A stretch of DNA of 64,000 bases from Oscillospiraceae bacterium (GTDB lineage: Bacteria > Bacillota > Clostridia > Oscillospirales > Ruminococcaceae), in the NCBI GenBank assembly GCA_017547245.1, contig JAFYQD010000009.1, forward strand, positions 1 through 64,000, written 5' to 3'. Within the stretch, counting starts at the first letter, position 1. The number at the start of each line of letters is the position of its first letter. The notes under the pieces are model-generated. The model made no database searches. It saw only the letters and a program-made list of their open reading frames with translations, and was not told where the DNA came from. Positions 26,168 through 35,027 of the stretch are shown here, in pieces. A program made the translations under genes and the position numbers.

Positions 26168-26533
26168 TTACTTAGCCTCTACACCCGAGGTTGCAATTAC
26201 GCTGATGCCGCAGTCGGGCAGCACGCAAATTTCCTGATCACGGGCAACGGGGGCCTGTACACGCTGTACATTGATAAACCCCATATATTCCATCATTTTA
26301 TCCTTGGGTACAGCAACCTGAGTACGAACAGGCACCAAAGGCTGGTCGCCGCCCAGCACACGCACAGTGGTGGTCAGCATACGTTTGGGGTTTACGGCCT
26401 CATTCTTTGCATATTCCAGACCACGGGCACAGCTGTTGCCGCTTACCGAAAGAATCTCTTCCCCCTCCACTTCTACCGTAAGGGGACAGCCCATAGGGCA
26501 GGTAATACAGATAAAATTCTTGATTTCTTTCAT
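26168..26533 (-). CDS. DUF1667 Fe-S/metal protein of glycerol-phosphate oxidation clusters
   Basis: A 121-residue protein with a four-cysteine motif: CITCPMGC (C-x2-C-x3-C) near residue 10 and a fourth cysteine in NSCARG about 23 residues on, the spacing of a molybdopterin-type [4Fe-4S] site. DUF1667 genes regularly follow a GlpA-like and a GlpB-like dehydrogenase in Clostridia, as here, so it may be the electron-transfer partner; that is inference. ATG 26533 is preceded by GAGGTG. It is last in the operon, 14 bp after the HAD gene, and a terminator follows. Confidence 0.88.
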   Translation of the reverse strand: MKEIKNFICITCPMGCPLTVEVEGEEILSVSGNSCARGLEYAKNEAVNPKRMLTTTVRVLGGDQPLVPVRTQVAVPKDKMMEYMGFINVQRVQAPVARDQEICVLPDCGISVIATSGVEAK

Positions 26534-26547
26534 ATCAAACACCTCGG

Positions 26548-27348
26548 TTACAGATAGCGTGAAATATCCAGCAACGAATCAAAAATACAGGTTGGCTTTA
26601 CGGTCGAGGCTGCCACATCTTCCATGGTAGCCTCGCCGGTAAGGACCAAAAATCCCTTGGCGCCGTTGTTTACACCGGTGGCCACATCGGTATAGATACG
26701 GTCACCCACAAAGGCCACCTGTTCTTTTTTTGCATTGGTAAGGCCAAGCACCATATCCACCGTTTCGGCAAAGGGTTTGCCCAGATAACGGGGTTCCACC
26801 CCGGTGGATTTGGTAATCAAAGCACACATGGCACCGCAGTCTGGAATGAACCCATCTTCGGTGGGACAATTGATGTCCAGGTGGGTGGCCAGAAACAGCG
26901 CTCCGCCACGGATATAGGTACAGGCCTTTTCCAGTTTTTCGTAGGTAAGGGTGGTATCAAACCCCATCACAACAATGTCAGGCTTCTCTTCGGTCAAGCA
27001 GATGCCGCCCTCACGGAAGCTTTCTTCCAGAAGAGGGGTTCCCACCAGATAGACCTTTTTCCCCGGATGATTCTGCTGCAGCCATGCGATGGTAACATCA
27101 CCGGAAGTGATGATATCCTTCTGCTGCACCACACAGCCCATACGCTCCAGCTTTTTCTGATAAAAAGACGGGATGCGTGAGGAGTTGTTGGTGAAGAAAA
27201 CGAAACGCCGGCCGCTTTCTTTCACCTTTTGGATGAATTCCAGCGATCCTTCGATCAGCCTGTCACCCAGATAAAAAGTGCCGTCCATATCCAGCACAAA
27301 CAACTCAACATCCTGCAAAGCCTGTTGTTTTTCTTTCATTTCAGCCAT
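26548..27348 (-). CDS. HAD-IIA family phosphatase (AraL/NagD-like)
   Basis: A 266-residue HAD phosphatase. Motif I is DMDGT at residues 20-24 (nucleophile Asp20), motif II is FFTNNSS, the C2 cap lies between, and motifs III/IV are LGKPF and FVGDRIYTDV. This is the NagD/AraL subfamily, acting on small sugar or polyol phosphates. It overlaps the end of the glycerol-1-phosphate dehydrogenase gene by 8 bp, so the two are likely translationally coupled. In the B. subtilis ara operon the same pair occurs as araL-araM. Glycerol-1-phosphate is a plausible substrate here but unproven. Confidence 0.9.
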   Translation of the reverse strand: MAEMKEKQQALQDVELFVLDMDGTFYLGDRLIEGSLEFIQKVKESGRRFVFFTNNSSRIPSFYQKKLERMGCVVQQKDIITSGDVTIAWLQQNHPGKKVYLVGTPLLEESFREGGICLTEEKPDIVVMGFDTTLTYEKLEKACTYIRGGALFLATHLDINCPTEDGFIPDCGAMCALITKSTGVEPRYLGKPFAETVDMVLGLTNAKKEQVAFVGDRIYTDVATGVNNGAKGFLVLTGEATMEDVAASTVKPTCIFDSLLDISRYL

Positions 27349-28519
27349 AGATTCTCTCCGTAATAATATCGGCGATTTCATTGATGCGTTCCTTTTCCAC
27401 CGCAAGCTGCAGCACACTATAGCGGCTGCGCACCTTCCATGCGCCAATCAGGCTTTCACGGAACAGCGCACGTTCGATGCCAATGTCGGTGGGCAGTACG
27501 GGAGCTCCAGCCATTTTCAGCAGCTCTTCCATCTGTTGGCGGCTGGGACAGGAAGCCATGGCTTCGGCAGGAATTTTATCAGCCAGAAGTTCAAACACCT
27601 GACAGATGATGGGGGTGGCAATGCCCACCTTGATGCCGTGGAATTCGGGGAAACGGTTGTGGGCGATGTAGTACATCTCCCAATAGTGGCTGAGCATATG
27701 CTCGGCACCCGAAGCAGGGCGTGAAACACCGCAAAGTCCCATAGCCACACCGGTAAGGGTGAGAGCTTCAATCAGATACTGGATGGCCATTTCGTCACGG
27801 ACCGCCAGACCTGCAGCATTGTCGATGGCTTTTTTCAAAGCCTTTTCCACCAGCTGAACGATGGTGTCGCAGTAATATTCGCCCACCAGTTCACGGGCCA
27901 TCTTCCACTCTGCCAAAGCGGTGGCCTTGCCCAACACATCACCAAAGCCTGCCTGTATCATGCGCATGGGGGCATCTTTCATGATGTCGGTATCGCCCAC
28001 AATGCCATATGCCAATTTGGCCACAAACGAGATTTTGAACCCGTTGCAGATCATGGGTGCGCCATCCGATGCATAGCCGTCCATAGAAGGAGCGGTGCAG
28101 ACAATGATATAGGGCACACCGGTGCGTGCCGACATATATTTGCACATGTCATTGATAGAACCCGAGCCAACCGCCACAATCAATGCGGTGTTGGGTTCCA
28201 TCTCCATAAAAAGGCGTCCCAGCGCCTTTTCATCGGGAATAAGCATTTCTTTTCCGGTTTTGAAAACAAAGGACTTAACAATATGACCCTCTTTTTTCAG
28301 CAGGTCAAAGGTTTTCTGCCCCGCTGCGGCAAAGGTATTGTCATCGCTGACCATCAGAATCTTTTTACCCTTAAAGGGAGCAGCCATGGGCAGGATTTCG
28401 GGCAGAACGCCTTTGCCGATGGCAATGTGCTGAATATCAAGCTTATGATGTCTGCCGCAGGAACAGTCAAACTCCATGCCGGCCATCTCGTTGATGTTCA
28501 TTTCCAAAATATTCTTCAT
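27341..28519 (-). CDS. sn-glycerol-1-phosphate dehydrogenase (EgsA/AraM family)
   Basis: A 392-residue NAD(P)-dependent enzyme interconverting dihydroxyacetone phosphate and sn-glycerol-1-phosphate. Visible features: nucleotide loop VGSGSINDMCKY near residue 120, the APSMDGYASDGAPM block, and metal ligands in GAEHMLSHYWE and the FHGIKVGIAT histidine. The first 40 residues include CSCGRHHKL. In bacteria such enzymes (AraM/EgsA) make G1P for unusual lipids or for salvage. The location inside a glycerol-3-phosphate oxidation cluster is noteworthy. Confidence 0.92.
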   Translation of the reverse strand: MKNILEMNINEMAGMEFDCSCGRHHKLDIQHIAIGKGVLPEILPMAAPFKGKKILMVSDDNTFAAAGQKTFDLLKKEGHIVKSFVFKTGKEMLIPDEKALGRLFMEMEPNTALIVAVGSGSINDMCKYMSARTGVPYIIVCTAPSMDGYASDGAPMICNGFKISFVAKLAYGIVGDTDIMKDAPMRMIQAGFGDVLGKATALAEWKMARELVGEYYCDTIVQLVEKALKKAIDNAAGLAVRDEMAIQYLIEALTLTGVAMGLCGVSRPASGAEHMLSHYWEMYYIAHNRFPEFHGIKVGIATPIICQVFELLADKIPAEAMASCPSRQQMEELLKMAGAPVLPTDIGIERALFRESLIGAWKVRSRYSVLQLAVEKERINEIADIITERIYG

Positions 28520-28531
28520 AAAAGGTCACCC

Positions 28532-29908
28532 TTATTTCTCTTCAGGATAGACCGAAACGGTCAGTTCGGTTTTGGCGGCACCCTTGCGCTGGCTATCCTT
28601 CTTGATGACCAGCAAACCGCCCTGATCTATTTTCATTTTGCCCTTGTTGATGTTTTCCTGATAGATGGCATCAAAGGTGTCACGCAGCTCGGCTTTGATC
28701 AGGACCTGTTCCATCTCGCCGGGAATCATCTTTAGCTTTTTGCCGCGATAGAATACCCAGTCGCCGCAGCTTACTTCTATAACCGCATTGGTAACAGGCT
28801 TTTTGACACGGAAATAAAGGGTCAGATCACCTTCGGCATCATCACCGGCGGTGATGACCTGAGGAACAACATAACGCACCTCGCCGGCGCTGCAGGTGGG
28901 AATTTCTTCACGGAAGCGGGGCAGCTGTTTGTAGATGTAATTGGCGGCAGCATCGCCTGCACGGCAGCTTTCCATGGTAACATAGTCAACCAGATCGTGG
29001 ACATGAACCACATTGCCGCAGGCAAACACCCAGGGCAGACTGGTCTGCATATGTTCGTTGACCACAGGACCACCGGTGACAGGGTCAATGCGGATGCCGG
29101 CACGGCGGGTCAGCTCATTTTCCGGGATAAGACCAACCGACAACAGCAGGGTATCGCATTCCACCAGCTCTTCGGTGCCGGGAATGGGCTTTTTATTTTC
29201 ATCCACCTTGGCAACGGTAACACCGGTCAAGCGCTCCTTGCCGTGAATCATGGTAACGGTATGGCTAAGACGCAGGGGGATGTTAAAATCTTCAAGGCAC
29301 TGGACAATGTTGCGGGTAAGGCCGTTGGTAAAGGATTCAATTTCGCAAACCATACGGACATTGATGCCTTCCAACGCAAGGCGGCGGGCCATAATAAGGC
29401 CGATGTCACCCGAGCCGAGGATGACCACATCCTTACCCATCTTATAGCCTTCCAGGTTGATGTAACGCTGGGCAAGACCTGCAGTGAAAACACCGGAGGG
29501 ACGGGTGCCGGGAACATTGATGGCGCCGCGGCTGCGTTCACGGCAGCCCATGGAAAGCACCAAAGCACCACAGCCGATGCGGCGCACACCGCACTTGCTG
29601 CCGGTGATGACAATGGACTGATCCTGATTGATGGAAAGAACGGTTGCACCGCAAACAACAGAAATATTGCGTTCCTTCACCATATCAACAAAGTTTTCGG
29701 CATATTCGGGGCCGGAAAGTTCTTCGCCAAAAATCTGCACACCAAAACCGGTGTGGATGCACTGGCCAAGAATGCCGCCCAGCTTTTCTTTGCGTTCAAC
29801 AATCAGAATATCTTTTATTCCGCGGTCGTATGCCTGTACGGCAACGGCAAGGCCGGCAGGGCCGCCGCCCACGACCACAAGATCATAGCGTTCTTTCAGT
29901 TCAAACAT
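28532..29908 (-). CDS. NAD(P)/FAD-dependent oxidoreductase, GlpB-like partner
   Basis: A 458-residue flavoprotein of the pyridine nucleotide-disulfide type. The FAD motif is VVVGGGPAGLAVAVQA near residue 10, a second nucleotide motif is VILGSGDIGLIMARRLA near 175, and the ATG-type box is LPWVFACGNVV. It has no redox-active CxxC pair of thioredoxin reductases. In clostridial clusters this protein follows a GlpA-like enzyme and likely receives its electrons. It overlaps that gene by 8 bp. About 110 extra C-terminal residues (from about 350) are beta-rich and unassigned. Confidence 0.88.
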   Translation of the reverse strand: MFELKERYDLVVVGGGPAGLAVAVQAYDRGIKDILIVERKEKLGGILGQCIHTGFGVQIFGEELSGPEYAENFVDMVKERNISVVCGATVLSINQDQSIVITGSKCGVRRIGCGALVLSMGCRERSRGAINVPGTRPSGVFTAGLAQRYINLEGYKMGKDVVILGSGDIGLIMARRLALEGINVRMVCEIESFTNGLTRNIVQCLEDFNIPLRLSHTVTMIHGKERLTGVTVAKVDENKKPIPGTEELVECDTLLLSVGLIPENELTRRAGIRIDPVTGGPVVNEHMQTSLPWVFACGNVVHVHDLVDYVTMESCRAGDAAANYIYKQLPRFREEIPTCSAGEVRYVVPQVITAGDDAEGDLTLYFRVKKPVTNAVIEVSCGDWVFYRGKKLKMIPGEMEQVLIKAELRDTFDAIYQENINKGKMKIDQGGLLVIKKDSQRKGAAKTELTVSVYPEEK

Positions 29909-31403
29909 CCTGCTCGGCCTCCTTCATCTTGGTTTTTTCGGTAAGGATATAAGAACCGGGGGTGGATTGAACCACTTCGGCAGGATCGATGCCCAGTTCT
30001 TCGGCCAGAATATTGACCACGTGAGAGGAACAGAATCCGCCCTGACAGCGACCCATGCCGGTTCTGGTGCGGCGTTTTACGCCATCTACCGAACGGGCAC
30101 CGCAGGGACGGCGGATGGCATCACGCACTTCGCCTTCGGTGATGGTTTCGCAGCGGCAGACAATGCGGCCATAAGAAGGATCCTTGGCCACCAGCTCTTG
30201 CTGATCTTCAAACGAAAGATCACGGAAGCGCAGATGTTTGCGCTTGGGATCAAAGTTGGGGTTGAGCTTTGCCTCCAGATCGGCCGCAATCAATTCGGCC
30301 AGATACAGGCCGATGGCAGGCGAACTGGTCAGTCCGGGAGATTCAATGCCTGCTGCATTGTAGAAGCCCTTGACGGGGGTTCTGCCCACAATAAAGTCGT
30401 GGTCAGCACGGTCGGTGGTGGCACGCAGACCGGTATAGGCCTTGATAACGGCAGGCAGATTGATTTCGGGCACCAGACGACGGGCACCTTCACAAACCTG
30501 ATCCATTCCGGGAATGGTGGTGGAGGTGTCTTCTCTGTCCTGACGGGGGTTAAGGCTGGGCCCAAGCAGCAGGTTTCCGTCTACGGTGGGGGTAACAATG
30601 ATACCCTTGCTCATTTCGCCGGGAATGCGAAAAACCACATGACAAACGGTCATGCCTTCACTCTTATCCAGCAGCATATATTCACCCGAACGGGGTACGA
30701 TGCGGAAGCTCTGCTGATGTGCTTCAATGATTTCGTCACCAACGGCACATTCCACAGCCATTTCGTAAAGCTTGTCGGCATAAATGCCGGCGGCGTTTAC
30801 CACGGTACGGGCCTGCAGGTGATGTTCACCGGCATGCACAACAAAGGTTTTATCCTCTTCCCTTTCAATTGAGGTAACGGGAGAAGAAAGATAAAGCACC
30901 GCACCGTTATGTATGGCGTTTTCCATGGCGCCCTGGGTCAGCTCGTGGGGGCATACAACGCCGCTTTCGGAACTGAGCAGAGCACTTTTCAGGTTGGGCC
31001 CAAGGGAGGGTTCCAATCCGCCCAGTTCCCACGAGTCCAGCAGCTGCAGACCCTTTACACCGTTTTCCTTACCCTGCTTCAGCAGCTTTTTCAGTATTTC
31101 TTTTTCTTCCATGTTGTGGGCAACCACCATGGAGCCGATCATCTCAAAGGGAACGTCCAGATCGGAAGTGACCTTGCGCATCATCTGGCAGCCTTCCACA
31201 TTAAAGCGAGCCTTCAGCGAACCGGGAACGGGGTCAAAACCGCCGTGCACAATGCCGCTGTTGGCACCGCTGGCGCCCATGCCGACATCTTCTCTGGCTT
31301 CCAGCACGCATACCGACAGCTGAAATTTGGTCAGTTCGCGGGCAATAAAAGCGCCTATTACGCCGCCGCCCACTACTACAACATCAAAAGATCCGTTTGT
31401 CAT
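29901..31403 (-). CDS. glpA: Glycerol-3-phosphate dehydrogenase-like FAD enzyme with BFD-type [2Fe-2S] domain
   Basis: A 500-residue DAO-fold oxidoreductase with FAD motif VVVGGGVIGAFIARELTKF at the N-terminus and the ASGANSGIVHGGFDPVPGS substrate-side loop. A C-terminal BFD-like [2Fe-2S] domain (about 400-470) has cysteines in RIVCRCETITEG and GMGRCQGGFC. This architecture matches GlpA of anaerobic glycerol-3-phosphate dehydrogenase and its clostridial relatives, which oxidise glycerol-3-phosphate to dihydroxyacetone phosphate. The glpA symbol is by family; the substrate is not proven. A stem-loop at 31439-31461 separates it from the upstream gene. Confidence 0.85.
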   Translation of the reverse strand: MTNGSFDVVVVGGGVIGAFIARELTKFQLSVCVLEAREDVGMGASGANSGIVHGGFDPVPGSLKARFNVEGCQMMRKVTSDLDVPFEMIGSMVVAHNMEEKEILKKLLKQGKENGVKGLQLLDSWELGGLEPSLGPNLKSALLSSESGVVCPHELTQGAMENAIHNGAVLYLSSPVTSIEREEDKTFVVHAGEHHLQARTVVNAAGIYADKLYEMAVECAVGDEIIEAHQQSFRIVPRSGEYMLLDKSEGMTVCHVVFRIPGEMSKGIIVTPTVDGNLLLGPSLNPRQDREDTSTTIPGMDQVCEGARRLVPEINLPAVIKAYTGLRATTDRADHDFIVGRTPVKGFYNAAGIESPGLTSSPAIGLYLAELIAADLEAKLNPNFDPKRKHLRFRDLSFEDQQELVAKDPSYGRIVCRCETITEGEVRDAIRRPCGARSVDGVKRRTRTGMGRCQGGFCSSHVVNILAEELGIDPAEVVQSTPGSYILTEKTKMKEAEQDV

Positions 31404-31438
31404 ATCTTTAAGCCTCCCACTTGCTGTTAGGGGTAATG

Positions 31439-31461
31439 AAAGGGCGCAGTTGCAGCCCTTT
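31439..31461 (-). other. Intercistronic hairpin
   Basis: AAAGGGCUGC-aac-UGCGCCCUUU with an imperfect stem between the FAD-rhodanese gene and glpA-like gene. No U tract follows, so it is more likely an mRNA stability or processing element than a full terminator. Confidence 0.45.
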
Positions 31462-31469
31462 GGTAAAAA

Positions 31470-33125
31470 TCAGTTCTGAGGTTTGAAATTCATCTGTTCA
31501 TAGGTCATCCAACCGCCGGTGACATTGCGGGCATCAAAGCCGTTGTTGGCCAGAATGCGATAGGCAATGTGGGCACGCAGACCAACCTTGCAGTATTCGA
31601 TGATTTCCTTATCGGGGTCCAGTTCGTCCAGACGTTCACGCAGGTCATCCACAGGAATGTTGATGGCGCCTTCCACATGGCCGGCGGCATATTCCTGAGG
31701 GGTGCGCACATCCAGAAGAATGGTGGTTTCAGGATCACGGTTGAGGGCATATTCCCAATCCACCAGCTTGGAAGTGCCATCCAGCACATTGGTGGCAATA
31801 TAGCCCAGCATATTGACAGGATCTTTGGCCGAGGCAAAGGGAGGAGCATAGGCCAGTTCCAGTTCAGGCAGATCACGCACATTGCCGCCCAGACGCATCA
31901 CGGTGGCGATGACATCCACACGTTTATCCACACCCGACCGACCTACCATCTGGCAGCCCAGAATGGTGCCCTTTTCGTCAAACAGCAGTTTGGATTCGAT
32001 GGTGGTGGCACCGGGATAATAGGTTGCATGGTTGAAAGGATGGGCGCAGGCCTTAAGGTACTTGATTCCCTTGGCCTTCAAAGCACGTTCGTTCAGACCG
32101 GTGCAGGCTGCGGTAAGGCCGAATGCCTTGAGGATGCTGGTGCCCTGAGTGGCCTTGTAATGGGCATCCAGTCCGCAGATAACATCTGCCACAATGCGGC
32201 CCTGTTTGTTGGCAGGACCGGCCAGCGGAACGGCAGTATCATCGCCCGAAACAAAATCCTTGACCTGAACGGCATCGCCCACAGCGTATACATCGGCTGC
32301 GTTGGTGCGCATCTGGTCATCCACAATGATGTGACCCTTGGGGCCAAGCTCAATGCCGCTGCCCTGCAGGAAGGCGGTGGCAGGACGAACACCGATGGCC
32401 AGAATGATCATCTCAGCGGTAATCTTGCGGCCGGACACAGTTTCAACCACCGAGGCGGTTTCTTCATCGGTGATGGATTTAAGCCCGTCACCCAGCACCA
32501 GCTTGACACCGTTCTTGTCCAGTTCTTTTTCCAGAATGCAGGCCATATCGCCATCCAGCGGAGGCATTACATGGTCGGCAGCTTCTACCAGCGTTACGCC
32601 AATGCCCTTTTCACGCAGGTTTTCGGCCATTTCCAGACCGATAAAACCGCCGCCCACCACAACAGCGCTTGCAGGCTTGTCGTGGTCAACAATGGCCTTG
32701 ATGCGGTCCATATCGGGCAGATTGCGCAGGGTGAAAATGCGCTGCGAATCATTGCCGGGGAAATCGGGCACAAAAGGCTCGGCACCGGGAGAAATGACCA
32801 GCACATCATAGTCTTCCTGATAGACACCCTTTTCCAGACTGTTTACCGTTACCTGCTTGGCAGCGGTATCCACAGCGGTAACTTCGCTGAAGTTGCGGAT
32901 ATCGATGCGGAAGCGACGGTGCATGGCGGCAGGTGTCTGTACAATCAGCGCATTGCGCTTTTCAATAACCTCGCTGATGTGGTAGGGCAAACCACAATTG
33001 GCAAAGGAAATATATTCATCACGTTCAAACATAACAATGTGGGCGTTTTCGTCCAAGCGACGCAGACGGCAAGCTGCCGAAGCACCGCCGGCCACTCCGC
33101 CGACAATCAGGATCTTCTTACTCAT
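31470..33125 (-). CDS. FAD-dependent CoA-disulfide-reductase-like protein with rhodanese domain
   Basis: A 551-residue fusion. The N-terminal part (about 1-450) is a CoA disulfide reductase-type flavoprotein: VGGVAGGASAACRLRRL, then the redox Cys in SFANCGLPYH near residue 43, a NAD motif VVVGGGFIGLEMAENL and the FAD box ADVYAVGDAVQV. The C-terminal rhodanese domain (about 465-550) has the catalytic Cys in IEYCKVGLRA. Such fusions reduce CoA disulfides or per/polysulfides. It lies 56 bp after radC and upstream of the glycerol-phosphate genes. ATG 33125 follows AAAGGAG. Confidence 0.93.
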   Translation of the reverse strand: MSKKILIVGGVAGGASAACRLRRLDENAHIVMFERDEYISFANCGLPYHISEVIEKRNALIVQTPAAMHRRFRIDIRNFSEVTAVDTAAKQVTVNSLEKGVYQEDYDVLVISPGAEPFVPDFPGNDSQRIFTLRNLPDMDRIKAIVDHDKPASAVVVGGGFIGLEMAENLREKGIGVTLVEAADHVMPPLDGDMACILEKELDKNGVKLVLGDGLKSITDEETASVVETVSGRKITAEMIILAIGVRPATAFLQGSGIELGPKGHIIVDDQMRTNAADVYAVGDAVQVKDFVSGDDTAVPLAGPANKQGRIVADVICGLDAHYKATQGTSILKAFGLTAACTGLNERALKAKGIKYLKACAHPFNHATYYPGATTIESKLLFDEKGTILGCQMVGRSGVDKRVDVIATVMRLGGNVRDLPELELAYAPPFASAKDPVNMLGYIATNVLDGTSKLVDWEYALNRDPETTILLDVRTPQEYAAGHVEGAINIPVDDLRERLDELDPDKEIIEYCKVGLRAHIAYRILANNGFDARNVTGGWMTYEQMNFKPQN

Positions 33126-33181
33126 AAAGACCACTCTCCTTTTTCTAAAAGCCGCAGCAGACACGGCTGTTATTATCAAAG

Positions 33182-33868
33182 TCAATCACGAACCGGAACA
33201 ATGCCGGCATCGGCCAAAGAATAATAATCTTCCCGAGCCACAACAATGTGGTCGGCCAGACTGATACCCACACCTTTAAGCGCAGTATAAAGGCTGCGTG
33301 TCAGGCTGATATCCTGCGAGGAAGGAATGGCAAAACCATTGGGATGATTGTGGGCCAGCACAACGGCCGTTGCCCCGGTGCGCATGGCCTCTTCGGCCAC
33401 CTGACGGGGAATGACCGGCACCTGGTCAAGGCTGCCTTCGCTTAGCATACGGCAGGCCAGCAGCCGACCGGTATTATCCAGCGAAAGCAGATAGGTGCGT
33501 TCCACACGGCAGCCAACATAGCGGCTGACCAAAAACTGACCCAGCTTCATGGTGCTGTCCAGCACACAGCCCCGTTCGCTTTGGTCGGTCAGGTAAATGC
33601 GCAGCATCTGCGGAACCATCTTCAGCAAAGCTGCGGCAACAGGCCCAATTCCCGGCACCTTCAGCAATTCTTCATAAGGGGCATCCAGTACCCCGGAAAA
33701 GCTGCCAAAGGTGTTGATGAGGCGATGGGCAAGTTCGTTGGTGTCGCAACGCGGAATGGCGTGGTACAGCAAAATCTCCAGCACTTCATGCTTTTCAAAG
33801 TGGTCCAGGCCTTTTTCCAGCATGCGTTTACGCAACCTATCACGATGTCCTTTGTGCAGTTCTTCCAT
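33182..33868 (-). CDS. radC: RadC family JAB-domain protein
   Basis: A 228-residue protein with a helix-hairpin-helix N-terminus (VPGIGPVAAALLKM near residue 70) and a C-terminal JAB/MPN domain with the metal motif HNHPNG near residue 170, then SSQDISLT. RadC was first linked to repair, but that role is disputed; the JAB domain suggests a metalloprotease-like or nuclease function. Length is normal for the family. ATG 33868 follows a GGGG site. No SOS box is seen upstream. It precedes the FAD-rhodanese gene on the same strand. Confidence 0.94.
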   Translation of the reverse strand: MEELHKGHRDRLRKRMLEKGLDHFEKHEVLEILLYHAIPRCDTNELAHRLINTFGSFSGVLDAPYEELLKVPGIGPVAAALLKMVPQMLRIYLTDQSERGCVLDSTMKLGQFLVSRYVGCRVERTYLLSLDNTGRLLACRMLSEGSLDQVPVIPRQVAEEAMRTGATAVVLAHNHPNGFAIPSSQDISLTRSLYTALKGVGISLADHIVVAREDYYSLADAGIVPVRD

Positions 33869-34045
33869 GCCAAAAATACCCCATAATCAGTAACATATAA
33901 TCGGTTTAAATTATACACCAAAACAAAGTTTTTGCATAGTGTTTCAGGCTGCTGCAAAGGACTTAAATATGTGATATAATAGAAAAAATCAATCTTTGAT
34001 TTACTATTGCAAAGTTATGTAATATTTGCTTCAAAGGAGTATTCC

Positions 34046-34984
34046 ATGAAGGCATTTTTTATCACCGCCAATGATGCAGGACAACGTGTGGACAAGTTCC
34101 TTACCAAGGCTGCACCTGCCCTGCCCCAGTCCATGCTGTACAAGGCCATACGCAAAAAAGACATCAAGCTCAACCGCAAACGGTGCGAGATATCCACCCG
34201 CCTGACCGAAGGGGATGTGTTGGAAGTATATCTGCCCGATGATGTATTTGCCCTGCCCGGAAGCGACCGGCTTGCTTTTATGCGTGCTTCGGCCGAATTG
34301 GACATCGTTTATGAAGATGAAAACATCCTGTTGGTAAACAAACCGCAGGGGCTTATTGTACACGAAGATGACAAGGAAGTGGTGGATACCCTCATCAACC
34401 GCATTCTGCGTTGTCTTTATGACCGCGGCGAATATGACCCCGAAGCCGAAAACAGCTTTGTGCCCGCCCTTTGCAACCGCATTGACCGCAACACTGCCGG
34501 TCTGGTGCTGGCTGCCAAAAACGCCCCCAGCCTGCGTGTTTTGAATCAGAAAATAAAAGACCGTGAAATCACCAAGCTTTACCGCTGTCTGGTGTTTGGC
34601 ACCCCCAGCCCTGCCCATGCGGTAAAAAAAGCCTTTTTGAAAAAAGACAGCGACAAAAACCAGGTAACACTCTATGACCACCCTGTGGAAGACGGCCGCA
34701 CCTGCATTACCGAATACACCCTGCTGGAAAAGCGAGGGCCCATCAGCCTTCTGGAAGTAAACCTGCACACCGGACGCACCCATCAGATACGCGCCCATAT
34801 GGCATGGTTGGGTCACCCCTTGGTGGGCGACACCAAATACGGCACCATAAAACAAAATCAGGGATTTGGATTCCGTTATCAGGCTCTGTGTGCCTGGAAA
34901 ATGACCTTCTCTTTTTCCACCGATGCCGGCCATCTGGAATACCTGAAAAACAGGAGCTTTGAAGTACCCACCCTCCCCTTCTGA
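34046..34984 (+). CDS. Ribosomal large-subunit pseudouridine synthase, RluC/RluD family
   Basis: A 312-residue enzyme that converts uridine to pseudouridine in rRNA. An S4-like RNA-binding segment (about 10-70: GQRVDKFLTK, LYKAIRKKDIKLNRK) precedes the catalytic domain, with the catalytic Asp in CNRIDRNTAGLVL near residue 160 and RTHQIRAHMAWLGHPLVGD near 245. Which rRNA site it modifies is unclear, since Firmicutes carry several paralogues. ATG 34046 has AAAGGAG 7 nt upstream. A terminator shared with polC follows. Confidence 0.94.
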   Translation: MKAFFITANDAGQRVDKFLTKAAPALPQSMLYKAIRKKDIKLNRKRCEISTRLTEGDVLEVYLPDDVFALPGSDRLAFMRASAELDIVYEDENILLVNKPQGLIVHEDDKEVVDTLINRILRCLYDRGEYDPEAENSFVPALCNRIDRNTAGLVLAAKNAPSLRVLNQKIKDREITKLYRCLVFGTPSPAHAVKKAFLKKDSDKNQVTLYDHPVEDGRTCITEYTLLEKRGPISLLEVNLHTGRTHQIRAHMAWLGHPLVGDTKYGTIKQNQGFGFRYQALCAWKMTFSFSTDAGHLEYLKNRSFEVPTLPF

Positions 34985-34992
34985 CAGCGCAA

Positions 34993-35022
34993 AAACACCC
35001 TATCCTTGCGGATAGGGTGTTT
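34993..35022. terminator. Bidirectional terminator
   Basis: AAACACCCTATCC-ttgc-GGATAGGGTGTTT with T run on the plus side and A run on the other. It ends the pseudouridine synthase gene and the pyrH-to-polC operon. Confidence 0.93.
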
Positions 35023-35027
35023 CTTTT

